DNA of 64,000 bases. Origin: [Mycobacterium] vasticus. Its GTDB lineage: Bacteria > Actinomycetota > Actinomycetes > Mycobacteriales > Mycobacteriaceae. Position numbers and translations under genes: made by a program. Where the stretch lies: NCBI RefSeq assembly GCF_020181595.1, contig NZ_CP084028.1, positions 1,005,893 to 1,069,892 on the forward strand. Reading direction: 5' to 3'. Within the stretch, counting starts at the first letter, position 1, and each line of letters begins with the position of its first letter. Positions 9,865-18,528 of this stretch are shown one piece after another. The notes under the pieces were generated by a model, which did not search any database, was not told the origin of the DNA, and saw only the letters and a program-made list of their open reading frames with translations.

Positions 9865-10571
9865 TACAGCGCGGCGAACCAGATCGCGATGTACTGACAG
9901 ACGGCCGCCACCGCGGTGCAGGCGTGGAAGAACTCGTGATAGCCGAACGTCGCCGGCCACGGGTTCGGCCACTTCAGGGCGTACATGATCGCCCCGATGC
10001 TGTAGAGCGCGCCGCCGACGGTCAGCAGCACCATGGCCGCCACCCCGGCGTTGTGCATGATCGTGGCGATGAAGAACGCCGACACCCAACCCAGCAGCAG
10101 GTAGAGCGGCACCCCCACCCATTTCGGGGCGGTCGGCCAGAACAACTTGAGCACCACACCGGCCAGGGCGCCGCCCCACACGATCATCATCACCAGCCGT
10201 TCCTGGCGGCCGTGGTCCATCGCCAACAACGCGAACGGCGTGTAGGTGCCGGCGATGAAGATGAAGATCATCGCGTGGTCAAGGCGCTTCATCCTGATCC
10301 GGGTGGCGACCGATTTCCAGGTCACCCGGTGATACGTTGCGCTGACGGCGAACATGCCGACCACCGAAATGGTGTAGGCCAGCGTCGCCAGGCCGGCTTC
10401 GAGCCCGGCCAGCGGCCAGGTCACCGCGATCAGGGTGACCCCGGCGATGACCGCCACGATCGCCGAGACCAGGTGAATCCACCCGCGCGCCCTCGGTTTG
10501 ACCGGCCCCGCGTCGGACTCGACGGGCAGGCCCGAGTTGGGCTCGGTGGTGATGTCGGCGTGGGTGCTCAT
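9861..10571 (-). CDS. Hemolysin III / PAQR-family membrane protein
   Basis: 236-aa integral membrane protein with seven predicted helices. PAQR/YqfA-type conserved polar residues are present: 'SATYHRVTW' after helix 2, '[20 protein letters not shown]' in helix 3, and '[18 protein letters not shown]' near the end, whose His residues form the metal-binding set in this superfamily. The mRNA has GGGGAAGG ahead of the ATG. The position, just upstream of and divergent from the Z-prenyl diphosphate synthase, matches Rv1085c. The hemolysin name is historical; a role in membrane-lipid homeostasis is more likely but unproven. Confidence 0.93.
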   Translation of the reverse strand: MSTHADITTEPNSGLPVESDAGPVKPRARGWIHLVSAIVAVIAGVTLIAVTWPLAGLEAGLATLAYTISVVGMFAVSATYHRVTWKSVATRIRMKRLDHAMIFIFIAGTYTPFALLAMDHGRQERLVMMIVWGGALAGVVLKLFWPTAPKWVGVPLYLLLGWVSAFFIATIMHNAGVAAMVLLTVGGALYSIGAIMYALKWPNPWPATFGYHEFFHACTAVAAVCQYIAIWFAALY

Positions 10572-10628
10572 GGACCTTCCCCAAGCGGATTCCCGGATGC
10601 GATTCGCGGCAACTTCTCCCGATCACAG

Positions 10629-10634
10629 TAGTCT
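10629..10634 (+). promoter_or_regulatory. -10 TAGTCT, leaderless promoter of Z-prenyl synthase gene
   Basis: TAGTCT ends 8 nt before the GTG start at 10643. The region lies between divergent genes and has no Shine-Dalgarno sequence before the GTG, consistent with a leaderless transcript. Confidence 0.6.
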
Positions 10635-10642
10635 GGGTTTTT

Positions 10643-11440
10643 GTGGCGATCATCCCGGCGCGCCTGAAAGAGCCGCTGTACCGGCTCTACGAATTGCGGC
10701 TACGGCAGGGCCTGGCTGCCTCGCGCTCGGCTCTACCGCGACATATCGCGGTGCTGTGCGACGGCAACCGGCGCTGGGCCCGCGACGCAGGCTATGACGA
10801 CGTCAGCTACGGCTACCGGATGGGCGCGGCCAAGATCGCCGAGATGCTGCGGTGGTGCGCCGACGCCGGCATCGAGATGGCCACCGTCTATCTGCTGTCC
10901 ACCGAGAACCTGCAGCGCGACCCCGAGGAGCTCACCGCGCTCATCGAGATCATCACCGACGTGGTGGAAGAGATCTGCGCGCCCGCCAACCGCTGGAGCG
11001 TGCGCACCGTCGGGGATCTGGAGCTGCTGGGTGACGAGCCCGCCCGCCGGCTGCGAGACGCCGTGGAGTCCACGAACAAGGGCGACGGCTACTCCACCCT
11101 CCATGTCAACGTGGCTGTGGCCTATGGCGGCCGGCAGGAGATCGTCGACGCCGTGCGCGGCCTGCTCGGCAAGGAACTGGCCAACGGTGCCACCGCCGAG
11201 GAACTGGTCGAAGCCGTGACCGTCGAGGGCATTTCGGAGAACCTCTACACCTCCGGTCAGCCCGATCCCGATCTGGTGATCCGCACCTCCGGCGAGCAGC
11301 GGCTGTCCGGTTTTCTGCTGTGGCAGAGCGCCTATTCGGAGATGTGGTTCACCGAGGCGCACTGGCCGGCGTTCCGCCGGGTCGACTTCCTGCGCGCACT
11401 GCGCGACTACAGCGTCCGGCATCGGCGATTCGGGCGGTAG
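10643..11440 (+). CDS. Short-chain Z-isoprenyl diphosphate synthase (Z-FPP synthase type)
   Basis: 265-aa cis-prenyltransferase of the UPP synthase fold. 'HIAVLCDGNRRWAR' (about 34-47) holds the catalytic Asp that binds Mg-pyrophosphate. 'YLLSTENLQRD' and the C-terminal 'PDLVIRTSGEQRLSGFLLWQSAYSEMWF' carry the IPP-binding Arg/Ser residues. Mycobacteria have two such enzymes. The one next to the hemolysin III-like gene (Rv1086) makes (2Z,6E)-farnesyl diphosphate, the primer for decaprenyl phosphate used in arabinogalactan and peptidoglycan synthesis. Product length here is assigned by synteny, not by sequence. GTG start, probably leaderless. Confidence 0.93.
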   Translation: MAIIPARLKEPLYRLYELRLRQGLAASRSALPRHIAVLCDGNRRWARDAGYDDVSYGYRMGAAKIAEMLRWCADAGIEMATVYLLSTENLQRDPEELTALIEIITDVVEEICAPANRWSVRTVGDLELLGDEPARRLRDAVESTNKGDGYSTLHVNVAVAYGGRQEIVDAVRGLLGKELANGATAEELVEAVTVEGISENLYTSGQPDPDLVIRTSGEQRLSGFLLWQSAYSEMWFTEAHWPAFRRVDFLRALRDYSVRHRRFGR

Positions 11441-11446
11441 CGGGCC

Positions 11447-12814
11447 ATGATCGTGCTGTCGGCGTTGGTGTTCACCCTGAGCTGGTGGCTCGGGACCTAC
11501 CTGCTGGCCCGTGACCCCCGCAAGCCGGTGCTGGTGCTGGCCGCGGTCGGCCTGTGTGGCTTCGCGGCCGTGGTCGCCGCCGACGCGGTGCGGGCGGTGT
11601 GGCAGCCGGAGCTGCTCGGCAAGCTGGAGATCTACCTGGCCGTGGTGCCCGGGGTGGCCTGGTTCGCGGTGCTGCTGGAGTTGGGCCGACCCTGCGACCG
11701 CTGGTCCCGCCGAGGCCGCGATGGCGTGCTGATCGGCGCGGTGGCCGCGGCGGCGCTGGCCGGTGCGGCCTGGGCCGGCAGTGTCGACGGTCCGCTGCGC
11801 GCCGGGCACTGGCTGCTGTTCGCGGTGATCTCGGCCTCCACGGTCGGGGCGATGATCAAGGCGCTGATCAGGCCGGCGCAGCCCGGTTCGGTACTCGGGG
11901 TGGTGAGCGTTGCGACATTGTTCTTCGCGTTGGCCAACGCGATCCTGATCATCCCGCTGGGGGTGGTGCCCAGCGGGATCGCGTTGGCCTCCACCGGGTT
12001 CGACGTACTGCTGCTCGGTCTGGCGGTGGCGCTGTGGGACGCCTTCGACGAAGGCCAGGCGCTGCGCCTGGACATGCTGCGCTCGTTTCTGGCCTCCGGT
12101 GCGATGACGACGCTGCTGGGTGGTCAGGTCCTGCTCGCCTTGGTGCTGACCCGCAACGACGCCGACACCCAGGTCGCGCTGACGGTGCTGATGTTCACCA
12201 TGATCGCGGTGGCGATCGAGGCGCAGGTGTTCATCGACCGGCTGGCCGGGATCTTCGACCGGCTGGCGTTTTGGCGGTCTCCGGAGCTGCGTGCGGACCG
12301 CGCCGCGCTGCGTGAGACCGAGGCGGCGCTGGCGCTGCGCTCGAGTGGCCCGCTCGACGACCTCGACGAGGACGCCTTCGTCCGGCTCACCCGGCGGGCG
12401 CTGGGCCACTACGGGGACCTGTCGAAACTGGTCGCCAGCCCGCTGACCGCGCTGCCGGTGATCGACGAGCGGCTGGCCGCCCGCGGCGCCCCCGACGCTC
12501 CGCTGGAGCGCGCCAACGAACTCAAGGCGTTGCTGGCCGACCGGATCTCGGCGCTCAAACCGCGTGACTGCGGCGAGTTCGGCACCACCGAGCAGTGGCG
12601 GCACTACAACGCGCTGTACTTCCCCTACGTGGTGGGGGTGCGGGCCTACGCACAGAACGCCACCGCCGCCGGACTCGATCCCACCGCCCGCCAAGCCTGG
12701 CAGTGGCTGGTCACCGAGGTACCGCAGCGCTCTCTGCACAACTGGCAGAACGCCGGGGCCCGGGTGATCGCCGCCGATCTGCGCGGCCGGGTCGAGGTGT
12801 CGCCAAGCCTCTGA
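11447..12814 (+). CDS. Polytopic membrane protein with cytoplasmic C-terminal domain
   Basis: 455-aa protein that I do not recognise as a named family. The N-terminal half contains seven or eight hydrophobic helices (about 1-25, 30-48, 62-80, 95-112, 125-145, 155-180, 190-205, 222-250). A charged cytoplasmic region of about 190 residues follows, beginning 'DRLAGIFDRLAFWRSPELRADRAALRETEAAL' and ending 'VTEVPQRSLHNWQNAGARVIAADLRGRVEVSP'. It begins 6 bp after the prenyl synthase stop, so it is likely cotranscribed with it, hinting at a polyprenyl or envelope role. That link is positional inference only. Confidence 0.8.
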   Translation: MIVLSALVFTLSWWLGTYLLARDPRKPVLVLAAVGLCGFAAVVAADAVRAVWQPELLGKLEIYLAVVPGVAWFAVLLELGRPCDRWSRRGRDGVLIGAVAAAALAGAAWAGSVDGPLRAGHWLLFAVISASTVGAMIKALIRPAQPGSVLGVVSVATLFFALANAILIIPLGVVPSGIALASTGFDVLLLGLAVALWDAFDEGQALRLDMLRSFLASGAMTTLLGGQVLLALVLTRNDADTQVALTVLMFTMIAVAIEAQVFIDRLAGIFDRLAFWRSPELRADRAALRETEAALALRSSGPLDDLDEDAFVRLTRRALGHYGDLSKLVASPLTALPVIDERLAARGAPDAPLERANELKALLADRISALKPRDCGEFGTTEQWRHYNALYFPYVVGVRAYAQNATAAGLDPTARQAWQWLVTEVPQRSLHNWQNAGARVIAADLRGRVEVSPSL

Positions 12815-12821
12815 CCTGCGA

Positions 12822-12841
12822 TTGGCAGTGCTTGGCAGTGC
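12822..12841. repeat. Tandem 10-bp direct repeat TTGGCAGTGC x2
   Basis: Two perfect head-to-tail copies in the 102-bp gap upstream of the small four-helix membrane protein. The spacing of one helical turn suggests a possible regulator-binding site. Confidence 0.5.
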
Positions 12842-12916
12842 CGTGCGTCGATGTGGCAGCAGGTTGTGAGCAACGTCGAGGGTGTTCACAGAAGACCCTG
12901 GATAAGGAGCTTGATC

Positions 12917-13324
12917 ATGACCGCAATCACCACCCCGATCCTGTCCGACTCGACCGACTCCCTGCTGCGCTTCGCCCTGCGCGCCGACGCCGTCATCACC
13001 GGAACCATCGGCCTGGCCGGTGTGATCGCAGCCCGCCCGATGGCGGCGATCGAGGGCCTGACCCCGGCCCACGAATACGTCCTGTCAGCGTTCTTGGTGC
13101 TCTACGGAGTGGTGGTGTACTTCCTGTCCGCGCTTCCGCAGGTGCGCCGGGCCGGTATCGGCGTGATCACCGCCAACCTGGTGTGCACGGTGGCCGCCGT
13201 CGCGGTGGTGGAGGCGAGTGTGTTTCCGCTCACCGGGATCGGGATCGCGGCCACGTTGGGCAGTGCCGTCTACACGGCGTTCTTTGCGTGGATGCAGTAC
13301 CGCGGGCTGCGCCGGCTGAGCTGA
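12917..13324 (+). CDS. Small four-helix membrane protein
   Basis: 135-aa protein with four predicted transmembrane helices (about 28-45, 56-75, 82-102, 108-126). The ATG at 12917 has AAGGAG 7-8 nt upstream, an excellent ribosome-binding site that sets this start. A longer in-frame start at 12851 lacks one. No catalytic motif is visible. Such small integral membrane proteins are common in mycobacteria and unassigned. It probably has its own promoter in the preceding 100-bp gap, which carries a tandem TTGGCAGTGC repeat. Confidence 0.75.
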   Translation: MTAITTPILSDSTDSLLRFALRADAVITGTIGLAGVIAARPMAAIEGLTPAHEYVLSAFLVLYGVVVYFLSALPQVRRAGIGVITANLVCTVAAVAVVEASVFPLTGIGIAATLGSAVYTAFFAWMQYRGLRRLS

Positions 13325-13363
13325 TCGCGGGTCGCTCAGCGTGTCGCCGCGGCCGCCACCATC

Positions 13364-13369
13364 TACAGT
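13364..13369 (+). promoter_or_regulatory. -10 TACAGT, leaderless promoter of DUF732 gene
   Basis: TACAGT lies 7 nt upstream of the ATG at 13377. It is identical to the -10 used upstream of desA2. Confidence 0.6.
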
Positions 13370-13376
13370 TTGGGCC

Positions 13377-13925
13377 ATGATGTGGCGGCTGGCGGCGATG
13401 ACGCTGATTCCCGTGACCCTGATGTTCGCCGAGGCGCCGGCGCAGGCCGACGACAAGAGCTACCTGAGCTACCTCGAGTCGCACGGCTTCAAGTACCAGA
13501 ACAGCCCGGGGCTCTCCACGCCGGCCGGAGCGGTCCAGTTCGGCGGATATATCTGCCAGAACCTGCGGCGCGGCCGTCCCGCCCGGGACCGGTTCGGCAC
13601 GAAGGTCGCCGACGGGATTTCCAAGGTGGTGGTCGACGCCGCGCAGAAGGAGATGTGCCCGGACACGTTGGCCGCGACGTCGCCGCCGGCCTCGGCGGCC
13701 ACACCCGTACCGGCGGAACCGACACCGACCAACGAGGTGATCCCGCCACTGCCGCCGGAGAACCCTGCGGCGGAGCAGGCGCCGCCCCCACTGGCGAACG
13801 AGCCCCCGCCGCCGAACGAGCCCCCGCCGCCGAACGAGCCGCCGCCCGGGCCGGGCCAGCCCGAGCCGCAGCCGGGGCAGCCGCAGCCGGGTCAGCCGCA
13901 GCCGGGCACCGCCACGCTGCCGTAA
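13377..13925 (+). CDS. Secreted DUF732-type protein with Pro-rich tail
   Basis: 182-aa exported protein. The signal peptide runs from residue 1 to about 24 (MMWRLAAMTLIPVTLMFAEAPAQA, cleaved after AQA). The DUF732-type domain (about 25-100; 'SYLSYLESHGFKYQN', two cysteines in 'YICQNL' and 'EMCPD') is found in many mycobacterial secreted proteins of unknown function. The C-terminal third is Pro/Ala-rich, with three (NEPPPP)-type hexapeptides and three QPQPG-type units, a likely extended wall-spanning linker. The second in-frame Met pair at 13377 is chosen because TACAGT sits 7 nt upstream. Confidence 0.82.
   Translation: MMWRLAAMTLIPVTLMFAEAPAQADDKSYLSYLESHGFKYQNSPGLSTPAGAVQFGGYICQNLRRGRPARDRFGTKVADGISKVVVDAAQKEMCPDTLAATSPPASAATPVPAEPTPTNEVIPPLPPENPAAEQAPPPLANEPPPPNEPPPPNEPPPGPGQPEPQPGQPQPGQPQPGTATLP
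13797..13850 (+). repeat. Three tandem 18-bp coding repeats (NEPPPP units)
   Basis: Units at 13797-13814 and 13815-13832 are identical (each begins AACGAGCCCCCG). The third, 13833-13850, is diverged. They are followed by 15-bp CAGCCGCAGCCGGG-type units. All are in frame in the Pro-rich tail and are a likely site of length polymorphism. Confidence 0.8.
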
Positions 13926-13944
13926 AAGCCCTCTCTGCCCGGGC

Positions 13945-14883
13945 TCAGAGTTTGCGCAGCCGCAGCCGATTGATGGAGTGATCGGCGTCCTTGCGCAGCA
14001 CCAGGGTGGCCCGCGGCCGGGTCGGCAGGATGTTCTCGATCAGGTTGGGCCGGTTGATGGAACGCCAGATGTCACGCGCGGCGGCCACCGCCTGCTGGTC
14101 GTTCAGTGCCGCGTAGTGGTGGAAGTGCGAGTCGGGGTTGGCGAACGACGTGGAGCGCATCGCCAGGAACCGCGAGACGTACCAGTGCTCGATGTCCTCC
14201 ACCCGGGCGTCGACGTAGAGCGAGAAGTCGAACAGGTCCGAGATCATCAGCGTCGGCCCGGTCTGCAGCACGTTGAGGCCCTCGAGGATCAGGATGTCGG
14301 GGTGGCGGACCACCTGCTTGGCGCCGGCGACGATGTCATAGCTCAGGTGCGAGTACACCGGCGCGCACGCCATGTCGGCGCCGGACTTCACCGACGTCAC
14401 GAAGCGCATCAGGGCGCGGCGGTTGTAGCTTTCCGGAAAACCTTTGCGGTGCATCAGGTTACGGCGTTCCAACTCGTGGTTGGGGTACAGGAACCCGTCG
14501 GTGGTGACCAGATCCACCCGCGGATGGTGGCCCCAGCGGGCCAGCAGGGCCTGCAGCACACGTGCGGTCGTCGACTTGCCGACGGCCACGCTGCCGGCCA
14601 CGCCGATGATGAACGGCACCGGCCGGTCGGGGCTCAGATCGTTCTCGCCGAGGAACTCCGCGGTGGCGGCGAACAGCTGCTGGCGGGCGGCGACCTGCAG
14701 ATGCAACAGACGGGCCAGCGGCAGATAGACCTCTTCGACCTCGAGCAGGTCGACCTGCTCACCGAGGCCGCGCAGCGCCACGACCTCTTCGGCGCTCAGG
14801 GGCATCGGCGTCGACATACGCAGCGTCCGCCATTGCCGTCGGTCGAACTCCACGTAGGGACTCGGCTCACTCAGCCGCCGCAT
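13945..14883 (-). CDS. coaA: Pantothenate kinase (type I)
   Basis: ATP-dependent kinase for the first, rate-limiting step of coenzyme A synthesis. The length of 312 aa is usual for bacterial type I PanK. The P-loop [12 protein letters not shown] is at residues 94-105, followed by 'TTDGFLYPN', '[16 protein letters not shown]' and '[12 protein letters not shown]'. The C-terminus is '[12 protein letters not shown]'. It is divergent from the DUF885 gene with a 45-bp intergenic region. AAGACT, 8 nt before the ATG, is a weak -10 candidate. The position matches Rv1092c. Confidence 0.98.
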   Translation of the reverse strand: MRRLSEPSPYVEFDRRQWRTLRMSTPMPLSAEEVVALRGLGEQVDLLEVEEVYLPLARLLHLQVAARQQLFAATAEFLGENDLSPDRPVPFIIGVAGSVAVGKSTTARVLQALLARWGHHPRVDLVTTDGFLYPNHELERRNLMHRKGFPESYNRRALMRFVTSVKSGADMACAPVYSHLSYDIVAGAKQVVRHPDILILEGLNVLQTGPTLMISDLFDFSLYVDARVEDIEHWYVSRFLAMRSTSFANPDSHFHHYAALNDQQAVAAARDIWRSINRPNLIENILPTRPRATLVLRKDADHSINRLRLRKL

Positions 14884-14914
14884 GACCGTACAGTCTTGCA
14901 GCCGCCTCGACCGT

Positions 14915-14920
14915 TAGCCT
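14915..14920 (+). promoter_or_regulatory. -10 TAGCCT, leaderless promoter of DUF885 gene
   Basis: TAGCCT is 8 nt upstream of the ATG at 14929, in the short divergent region with coaA. Confidence 0.55.
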
Positions 14921-14928
14921 GATCGGGT

Positions 14929-16131
14929 ATGGAGCCCGACGTCTTGATCCGTGAATACCTGCTGCTCGGTCTGCGCTTCGACCGGATCGAGCCGGGTTAC
15001 GTCGACGCGTTCACCGGAGATCCGGCGCTGCAACGCCTCGTCGAGAACGAACCGGTACCCGACCCGGCCGAACTGGCGCGTCAGGCGGATCGGCTGCGTG
15101 CGGCACTACCCGGCGGCCTCGACAAGGCTCGGGCGGACTACCTGCGGGTGCACTTGCGGGCCCTGGCGTGCGCCGGGCGCAAGTTCGCCGGGCAGCAGGT
15201 CGGATTCGTCGAGGAGGTCAGCGACTACTTCGACGTGGCGACCATCGTCAAGGGCGACCCCGACCGTTACCGGGCCGCGCACGCCCGGCTCGACGAAGCC
15301 CTGGGCGGAACGGGTCCGCTGGCCGACCGGATGGCCGCGCACCGTCAGGCGGACGAGATTCCGCCGGAGCGGCTGGAGGCGTGCATCCACGCGTTCTCCT
15401 CGGCGCTGCGCGACCGGGTCCGCGCGCACTTCCCGCTGCCAGACACCGAGACCATCACCTACGAGGTGGTCACCGACAAGCCGTGGTCGGGATTCAACTA
15501 CTACCGCGGCGACTATCAATCCACGGTGGCCGTCAACGCCGACCTCAAGCAGCTGATGTCCAACCTGCCGCGGCTGGTGGCCCACGAGTCCTACCCGGGG
15601 CATCACACCGAGCACTGCCGCAAGGAGGCCGGGCTGGTGGCGCGGCTCGGTCAGGCCGAGCAGACCATCTTCTTGGTCAACACCCCGCAGTGCCTGATGG
15701 CCGAGGGCCTGGCCGATCTGGCGCTGTATGCCGCGGTCGGCCCGGGGTGGGGTGCGTGGGCGACGGAGATCTACGCCGATCTGGGACTGCGGTTCGACGG
15801 CGAACGGGCCGAGGCGGTGTCCGCGGCGGCCGCCGAGCTGGCCGATGTGCGCCAGGACGCGGCGCTGATGCTGCACGACGAGCACCGCGACACCGACGAG
15901 GTGGCCGCGTATCTGCGCCGCTGGCTGCTGGTCACCGACGACCGTGCCCGGCAGACATTGCGGTTCCTGTCCTCGCCGCTGTGGCGGGCCTACACCTCGA
16001 CCTACGTGGAGGGCTACCGGCTGCTGCGTGCCTGGCTGGACGCCCGGCCGGTGGGTGTGAACCTCACCGAGCGGTTCGGTCGGCTGCTGGACGAGCCGCT
16101 CATTCCGTCGGCGATAGACTTGCCGGCGTGA
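14929..16131 (+). CDS. DUF885-type putative metallopeptidase
   Basis: 400-aa mostly helical protein. The motif [11 protein letters not shown] at residues 219-229 provides a gluzincin-like HExxxGH metal site characteristic of the DUF885 family, usually predicted to be Zn carboxypeptidase-like. A distal acidic ligand is likely in '[12 protein letters not shown]' (about 265). There is no signal peptide, so it is cytosolic. Members of this family usually have about 550 residues; this is a shorter actinobacterial form. Its last codons overlap the GTG of glyA (GTGA), so translation may be coupled even though glyA has its own -10. Confidence 0.85.
   Translation: MEPDVLIREYLLLGLRFDRIEPGYVDAFTGDPALQRLVENEPVPDPAELARQADRLRAALPGGLDKARADYLRVHLRALACAGRKFAGQQVGFVEEVSDYFDVATIVKGDPDRYRAAHARLDEALGGTGPLADRMAAHRQADEIPPERLEACIHAFSSALRDRVRAHFPLPDTETITYEVVTDKPWSGFNYYRGDYQSTVAVNADLKQLMSNLPRLVAHESYPGHHTEHCRKEAGLVARLGQAEQTIFLVNTPQCLMAEGLADLALYAAVGPGWGAWATEIYADLGLRFDGERAEAVSAAAAELADVRQDAALMLHDEHRDTDEVAAYLRRWLLVTDDRARQTLRFLSSPLWRAYTSTYVEGYRLLRAWLDARPVGVNLTERFGRLLDEPLIPSAIDLPA
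16115..16120 (+). promoter_or_regulatory. -10 TAGACT, internal leaderless promoter of glyA
   Basis: TAGACT lies within the last codons of the DUF885 gene, 7 nt before GTG 16128. This supports that GTG, rather than the ATG at 16161, as a real start. Confidence 0.55.
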
Positions 16132-17435
16132 CTGCCGCACCTCAAACCCACTCATCCACGATGTCCGCCCCGCTGGCTGACGTCGACCCCGACATCGCCG
16201 AGTTGCTCGGCAAGGAACTGGGGCGCCAGCGCGACACCCTGGAGATGATCGCCTCGGAGAACTTCGTGCCGCGGGCGGTGCTGCAGGCGCACGGCAGTGT
16301 GCTGACCAACAAGTACGCCGAGGGCCTGCCCGGCCGGCGTTACTACGGCGGGTGTGAGCACGTCGACGTGGTGGAGAACATCGCCCGCGACCGCGCCAAG
16401 GAACTGTTCGGAGCCGACTTCGCCAACGTGCAGCCGCACTCCGGCGCGCAGGCCAACGCCGCGGTGCTGCAGGCACTGATGGAGCCCGGCGAGCGGCTGC
16501 TCGGCCTGGACCTGGCCAACGGCGGACACCTGACCCACGGGATGCGGCTGAACTTCTCCGGCAAGCTCTACGAGAACGCCTTCTACGGGGTGGACGCGGT
16601 CAGCCACCGCATCGACATGGACGTGGTGCGGGCGCAGGCGCTGGAGTTCAAGCCGAAGGTGATCGTCGCCGGCTGGTCGGCCTACCCGCGCATCTTGGAC
16701 TTCGAAGCGTTCGCCTCGATCGCCGCCGAGGTCGGCGCCACGTTGTGGGTCGACATGGCGCACTTCGCCGGACTGGTGGCCGCCGGACTGCACCCCTCGC
16801 CGGTGCCGCACGCCCAGGTGGTCTCGTCCACCGTGCACAAGACCCTCGGCGGCCCGCGCTCCGGGCTGATCATCGGCAAGAAGGAGTTCGCCAAGCAGAT
16901 CAACTCGGCGGTCTTCCCGGGCCAGCAGGGCGGCCCGTTGATGCACGTGATCGCGGCCAAGGCCGTCGCGCTCAAGATCGCCGGCACGGCCGAGTTCGCC
17001 GAGCGTCAGCAGCGGGTGCTCTCCGGCGCGAAGATCCTCGCCGACCGGCTTCTTGCCGCCGACGTCGCCAAGGCCGGGGTGTCGGTCGTCAGTGGTGGCA
17101 CCGACGTGCACCTGGTGCTGGTCGACCTGCGTGACTCGCCGCTGGACGGCCAGATGGCCGAGGACCTGCTGCACGAGGTCGGAATCACCGTCAACCGCAA
17201 CGCCGTCCCGAACGACCCGCGGCCGCCGATGGTCACCTCGGGGCTTCGGGTGGGCACTCCGGCGCTGGCCTCGCGTGGCTTCGGCGACGCGGAGTTCACC
17301 GAGGTCGCCGACATCATCGCCACCGCGCTGGCGGCAGGTTCGGCCTCCGACGTGCCGGCGCTGCGGGCCCGGGTCACCAAGCTGGCGCAGGACTTCCCGC
17401 TGTACGACGGCCTGGAGGACTGGAAGCTCGTTTAG
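16128..17435 (+). CDS. glyA: Serine hydroxymethyltransferase
   Basis: PLP enzyme interconverting serine and glycine while making 5,10-methylene-tetrahydrofolate. The 435-residue frame contains 'MIASENFVP', '[12 protein letters not shown]', '[13 protein letters not shown]' and '[12 protein letters not shown]', with the PLP lysine at Lys238 in '[14 protein letters not shown]'. The start is ambiguous. GTG 16128 overlaps the upstream stop and has a TAGACT -10 seven nt before it, adding an 11-residue non-conserved extension. ATG 16161 gives the common '[16 protein letters not shown]' N-terminus. The GTG is preferred because of the promoter. Position as glyA1/Rv1093. Confidence 0.97.
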   Translation: MTAAPQTHSSTMSAPLADVDPDIAELLGKELGRQRDTLEMIASENFVPRAVLQAHGSVLTNKYAEGLPGRRYYGGCEHVDVVENIARDRAKELFGADFANVQPHSGAQANAAVLQALMEPGERLLGLDLANGGHLTHGMRLNFSGKLYENAFYGVDAVSHRIDMDVVRAQALEFKPKVIVAGWSAYPRILDFEAFASIAAEVGATLWVDMAHFAGLVAAGLHPSPVPHAQVVSSTVHKTLGGPRSGLIIGKKEFAKQINSAVFPGQQGGPLMHVIAAKAVALKIAGTAEFAERQQRVLSGAKILADRLLAADVAKAGVSVVSGGTDVHLVLVDLRDSPLDGQMAEDLLHEVGITVNRNAVPNDPRPPMVTSGLRVGTPALASRGFGDAEFTEVADIIATALAAGSASDVPALRARVTKLAQDFPLYDGLEDWKLV

Positions 17436-17466
17436 GGCACGGTTTGACACGCCCGCCGCGCCCGAG

Positions 17467-17497
17467 TTGACAAGATAGTGTGAATTCGGGTTACAGT
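17467..17497 (+). promoter_or_regulatory. desA2 promoter: TTGACA, 19-nt spacer, TACAGT
   Basis: A consensus -35 TTGACA (17467-17472) and -10 TACAGT (17492-17497) sit 7 nt before the ATG. It is the most complete sigma-A-type promoter seen in the window, predicting strong leaderless expression of desA2. Confidence 0.65.
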
Positions 17498-17504
17498 AAC
17501 TTTC

Positions 17505-18332
17505 ATGGCTGAACGTCCTGTTGCTAATGCGCTGATCCGCGAGCTGGAGCCGGTGGTCGACGCGAACCTGGTCCGGCACATCGACACTGTCGACCCGTGG
17601 TTCGCGCACGACTACGTGCCGTTCGAGCAGGGACGCAACTTCGCCTTCCTGGGCGGCACGGATTGGGACCCGTCGCAGGTCTCGCTGCCCAAGGTGATCG
17701 CCGAAGCCTGCGAGATCCTGCTCGTCGAGAAGGACAGCCTGGCCGGCTACCACCGCGAGCTTGTCGAGCACTTCATCCTCGAAGACAAGTGGGGCCGCTG
17801 GATCGGCCGCTGGACCGCCGAGGAGCACCTGCACGCCATCGCGCTGCGGGAGTACCTGATGGTGACCCGCGACATCGACCCCAACGCCAACGAGCGGGTC
17901 CGGATGGAGCACGTGCAGAAGGGCTACCGCGCCGACCACTTCAGCCAGGTCGAGACGCTGGTGTTCATGGCCTTCTACGAGCGCGCCTGCGCCGAGTTCT
18001 GCCGCAACCTGGCCGACAAGACCGAGGAGCCGGTGCTCAAGGGGCTGATCGGCCGGATCGCCGCCGACGAGGAGCGCCACGAGGAGTTCTTCGCGAACCT
18101 GGTGACCCACTGCCTGGACTTCGTGCCCGAGGAGACGGTGGCCGCCATCGCCGCCCGGGCCGCCGACGTCAAAGTCGTCGGCGCCGAGATCGACGCCTAT
18201 GCCGACCGGCAGGCCGGGATCGCCGAGGCCGGCATCTTCGGACCCGACCAGTTGCGACGGGTGGTCTCCGACCGGATCAGCGCGTGGGGGCTGGCCGCGA
18301 ACCCCGATCTCAAGGGCTTCGCCATCAGCTGA
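17505..18332 (+). CDS. desA2: Acyl-[ACP] desaturase-like diiron protein DesA2
   Basis: 275-aa ferritin-like diiron protein of the soluble acyl-ACP desaturase family, implicated in mycolic or fatty acid desaturation and essential in M. tuberculosis. Metal-binding motifs are 'EEHLHAI' (about residues 107-113) and 'DEERHEEFF' (about 189-197), with additional Glu ligands at 'LVEHFILED' and 'QVETLVF'. Of the two mycobacterial paralogues, this shorter sequence in the glyA-phoH2 neighbourhood corresponds to DesA2 (Rv1094). It has its own strong promoter. Confidence 0.95.
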   Translation: MAERPVANALIRELEPVVDANLVRHIDTVDPWFAHDYVPFEQGRNFAFLGGTDWDPSQVSLPKVIAEACEILLVEKDSLAGYHRELVEHFILEDKWGRWIGRWTAEEHLHAIALREYLMVTRDIDPNANERVRMEHVQKGYRADHFSQVETLVFMAFYERACAEFCRNLADKTEEPVLKGLIGRIAADEERHEEFFANLVTHCLDFVPEETVAAIAARAADVKVVGAEIDAYADRQAGIAEAGIFGPDQLRRVVSDRISAWGLAANPDLKGFAIS

Positions 18333-18375
18333 TTTGCTCCGGCGCGCCTGCGGGGCGCGCATGCGTCGACGGGGG

Positions 18376-18381
18376 TACCGT
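18376..18381 (+). promoter_or_regulatory. -10 TACCGT, leaderless promoter of phoAT-like ORF
   Basis: TACCGT lies 8 nt before the ATG at 18390. Transcription from here would cover the small ORF and phoH2 as one message. Confidence 0.55.
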
Positions 18382-18389
18382 CGCACTCG

Positions 18390-18527
18390 ATGGCTAGCCA
18401 CATGCTCTGCTGTCTAGGCGGCACCTCCGGTCGTGAACACGACAGACCGGCCCTGGTCTTGGCGCTGTCTCACCCCGTCGAATTGCTCGCGCGGGGTCGC
18501 GCGGGCCTGCACCCGCTGGAGCGCTGA
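18390..18527 (+). CDS. Small ORF upstream of phoH2, candidate PhoAT antitoxin
   Basis: 45-codon ORF ([11 protein letters not shown]... ending GLHPLER). Its stop is one nucleotide from the phoH2 GTG, and its ATG lies 8 nt downstream of a TACCGT -10, so it is probably translated from a leaderless mRNA and coupled to phoH2. In mycobacteria a short gene, phoAT, directly upstream of phoH2 has been reported to counteract PhoH2 toxicity. The identity here rests on position and gene arrangement, since so short a sequence has no recognisable domain. A regulatory leader peptide, given the adjacent Cys-Cys, is the alternative. Confidence 0.65.
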   Translation: MASHMLCCLGGTSGREHDRPALVLALSHPVELLARGRAGLHPLER

Positions 18528-18528
18528 A

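Noticed and set aside
10733..13072. 779-codon minus-strand open frame
   Set aside because: Antisense shadow of the Z-prenyl synthase and the 455-aa membrane protein. Its Gln/His/Arg/Gly-rich composition is that of a GC-rich complementary frame.
13797..13925. Tandem repeats as a CRISPR or mobile-element signature
   Set aside because: The repeats are in frame, encode Pro-rich hexapeptides and have no spacers.
16152..18401. 749-codon minus-strand open frame
   Set aside because: Antisense to glyA and desA2, both clear genes. No domain pattern.
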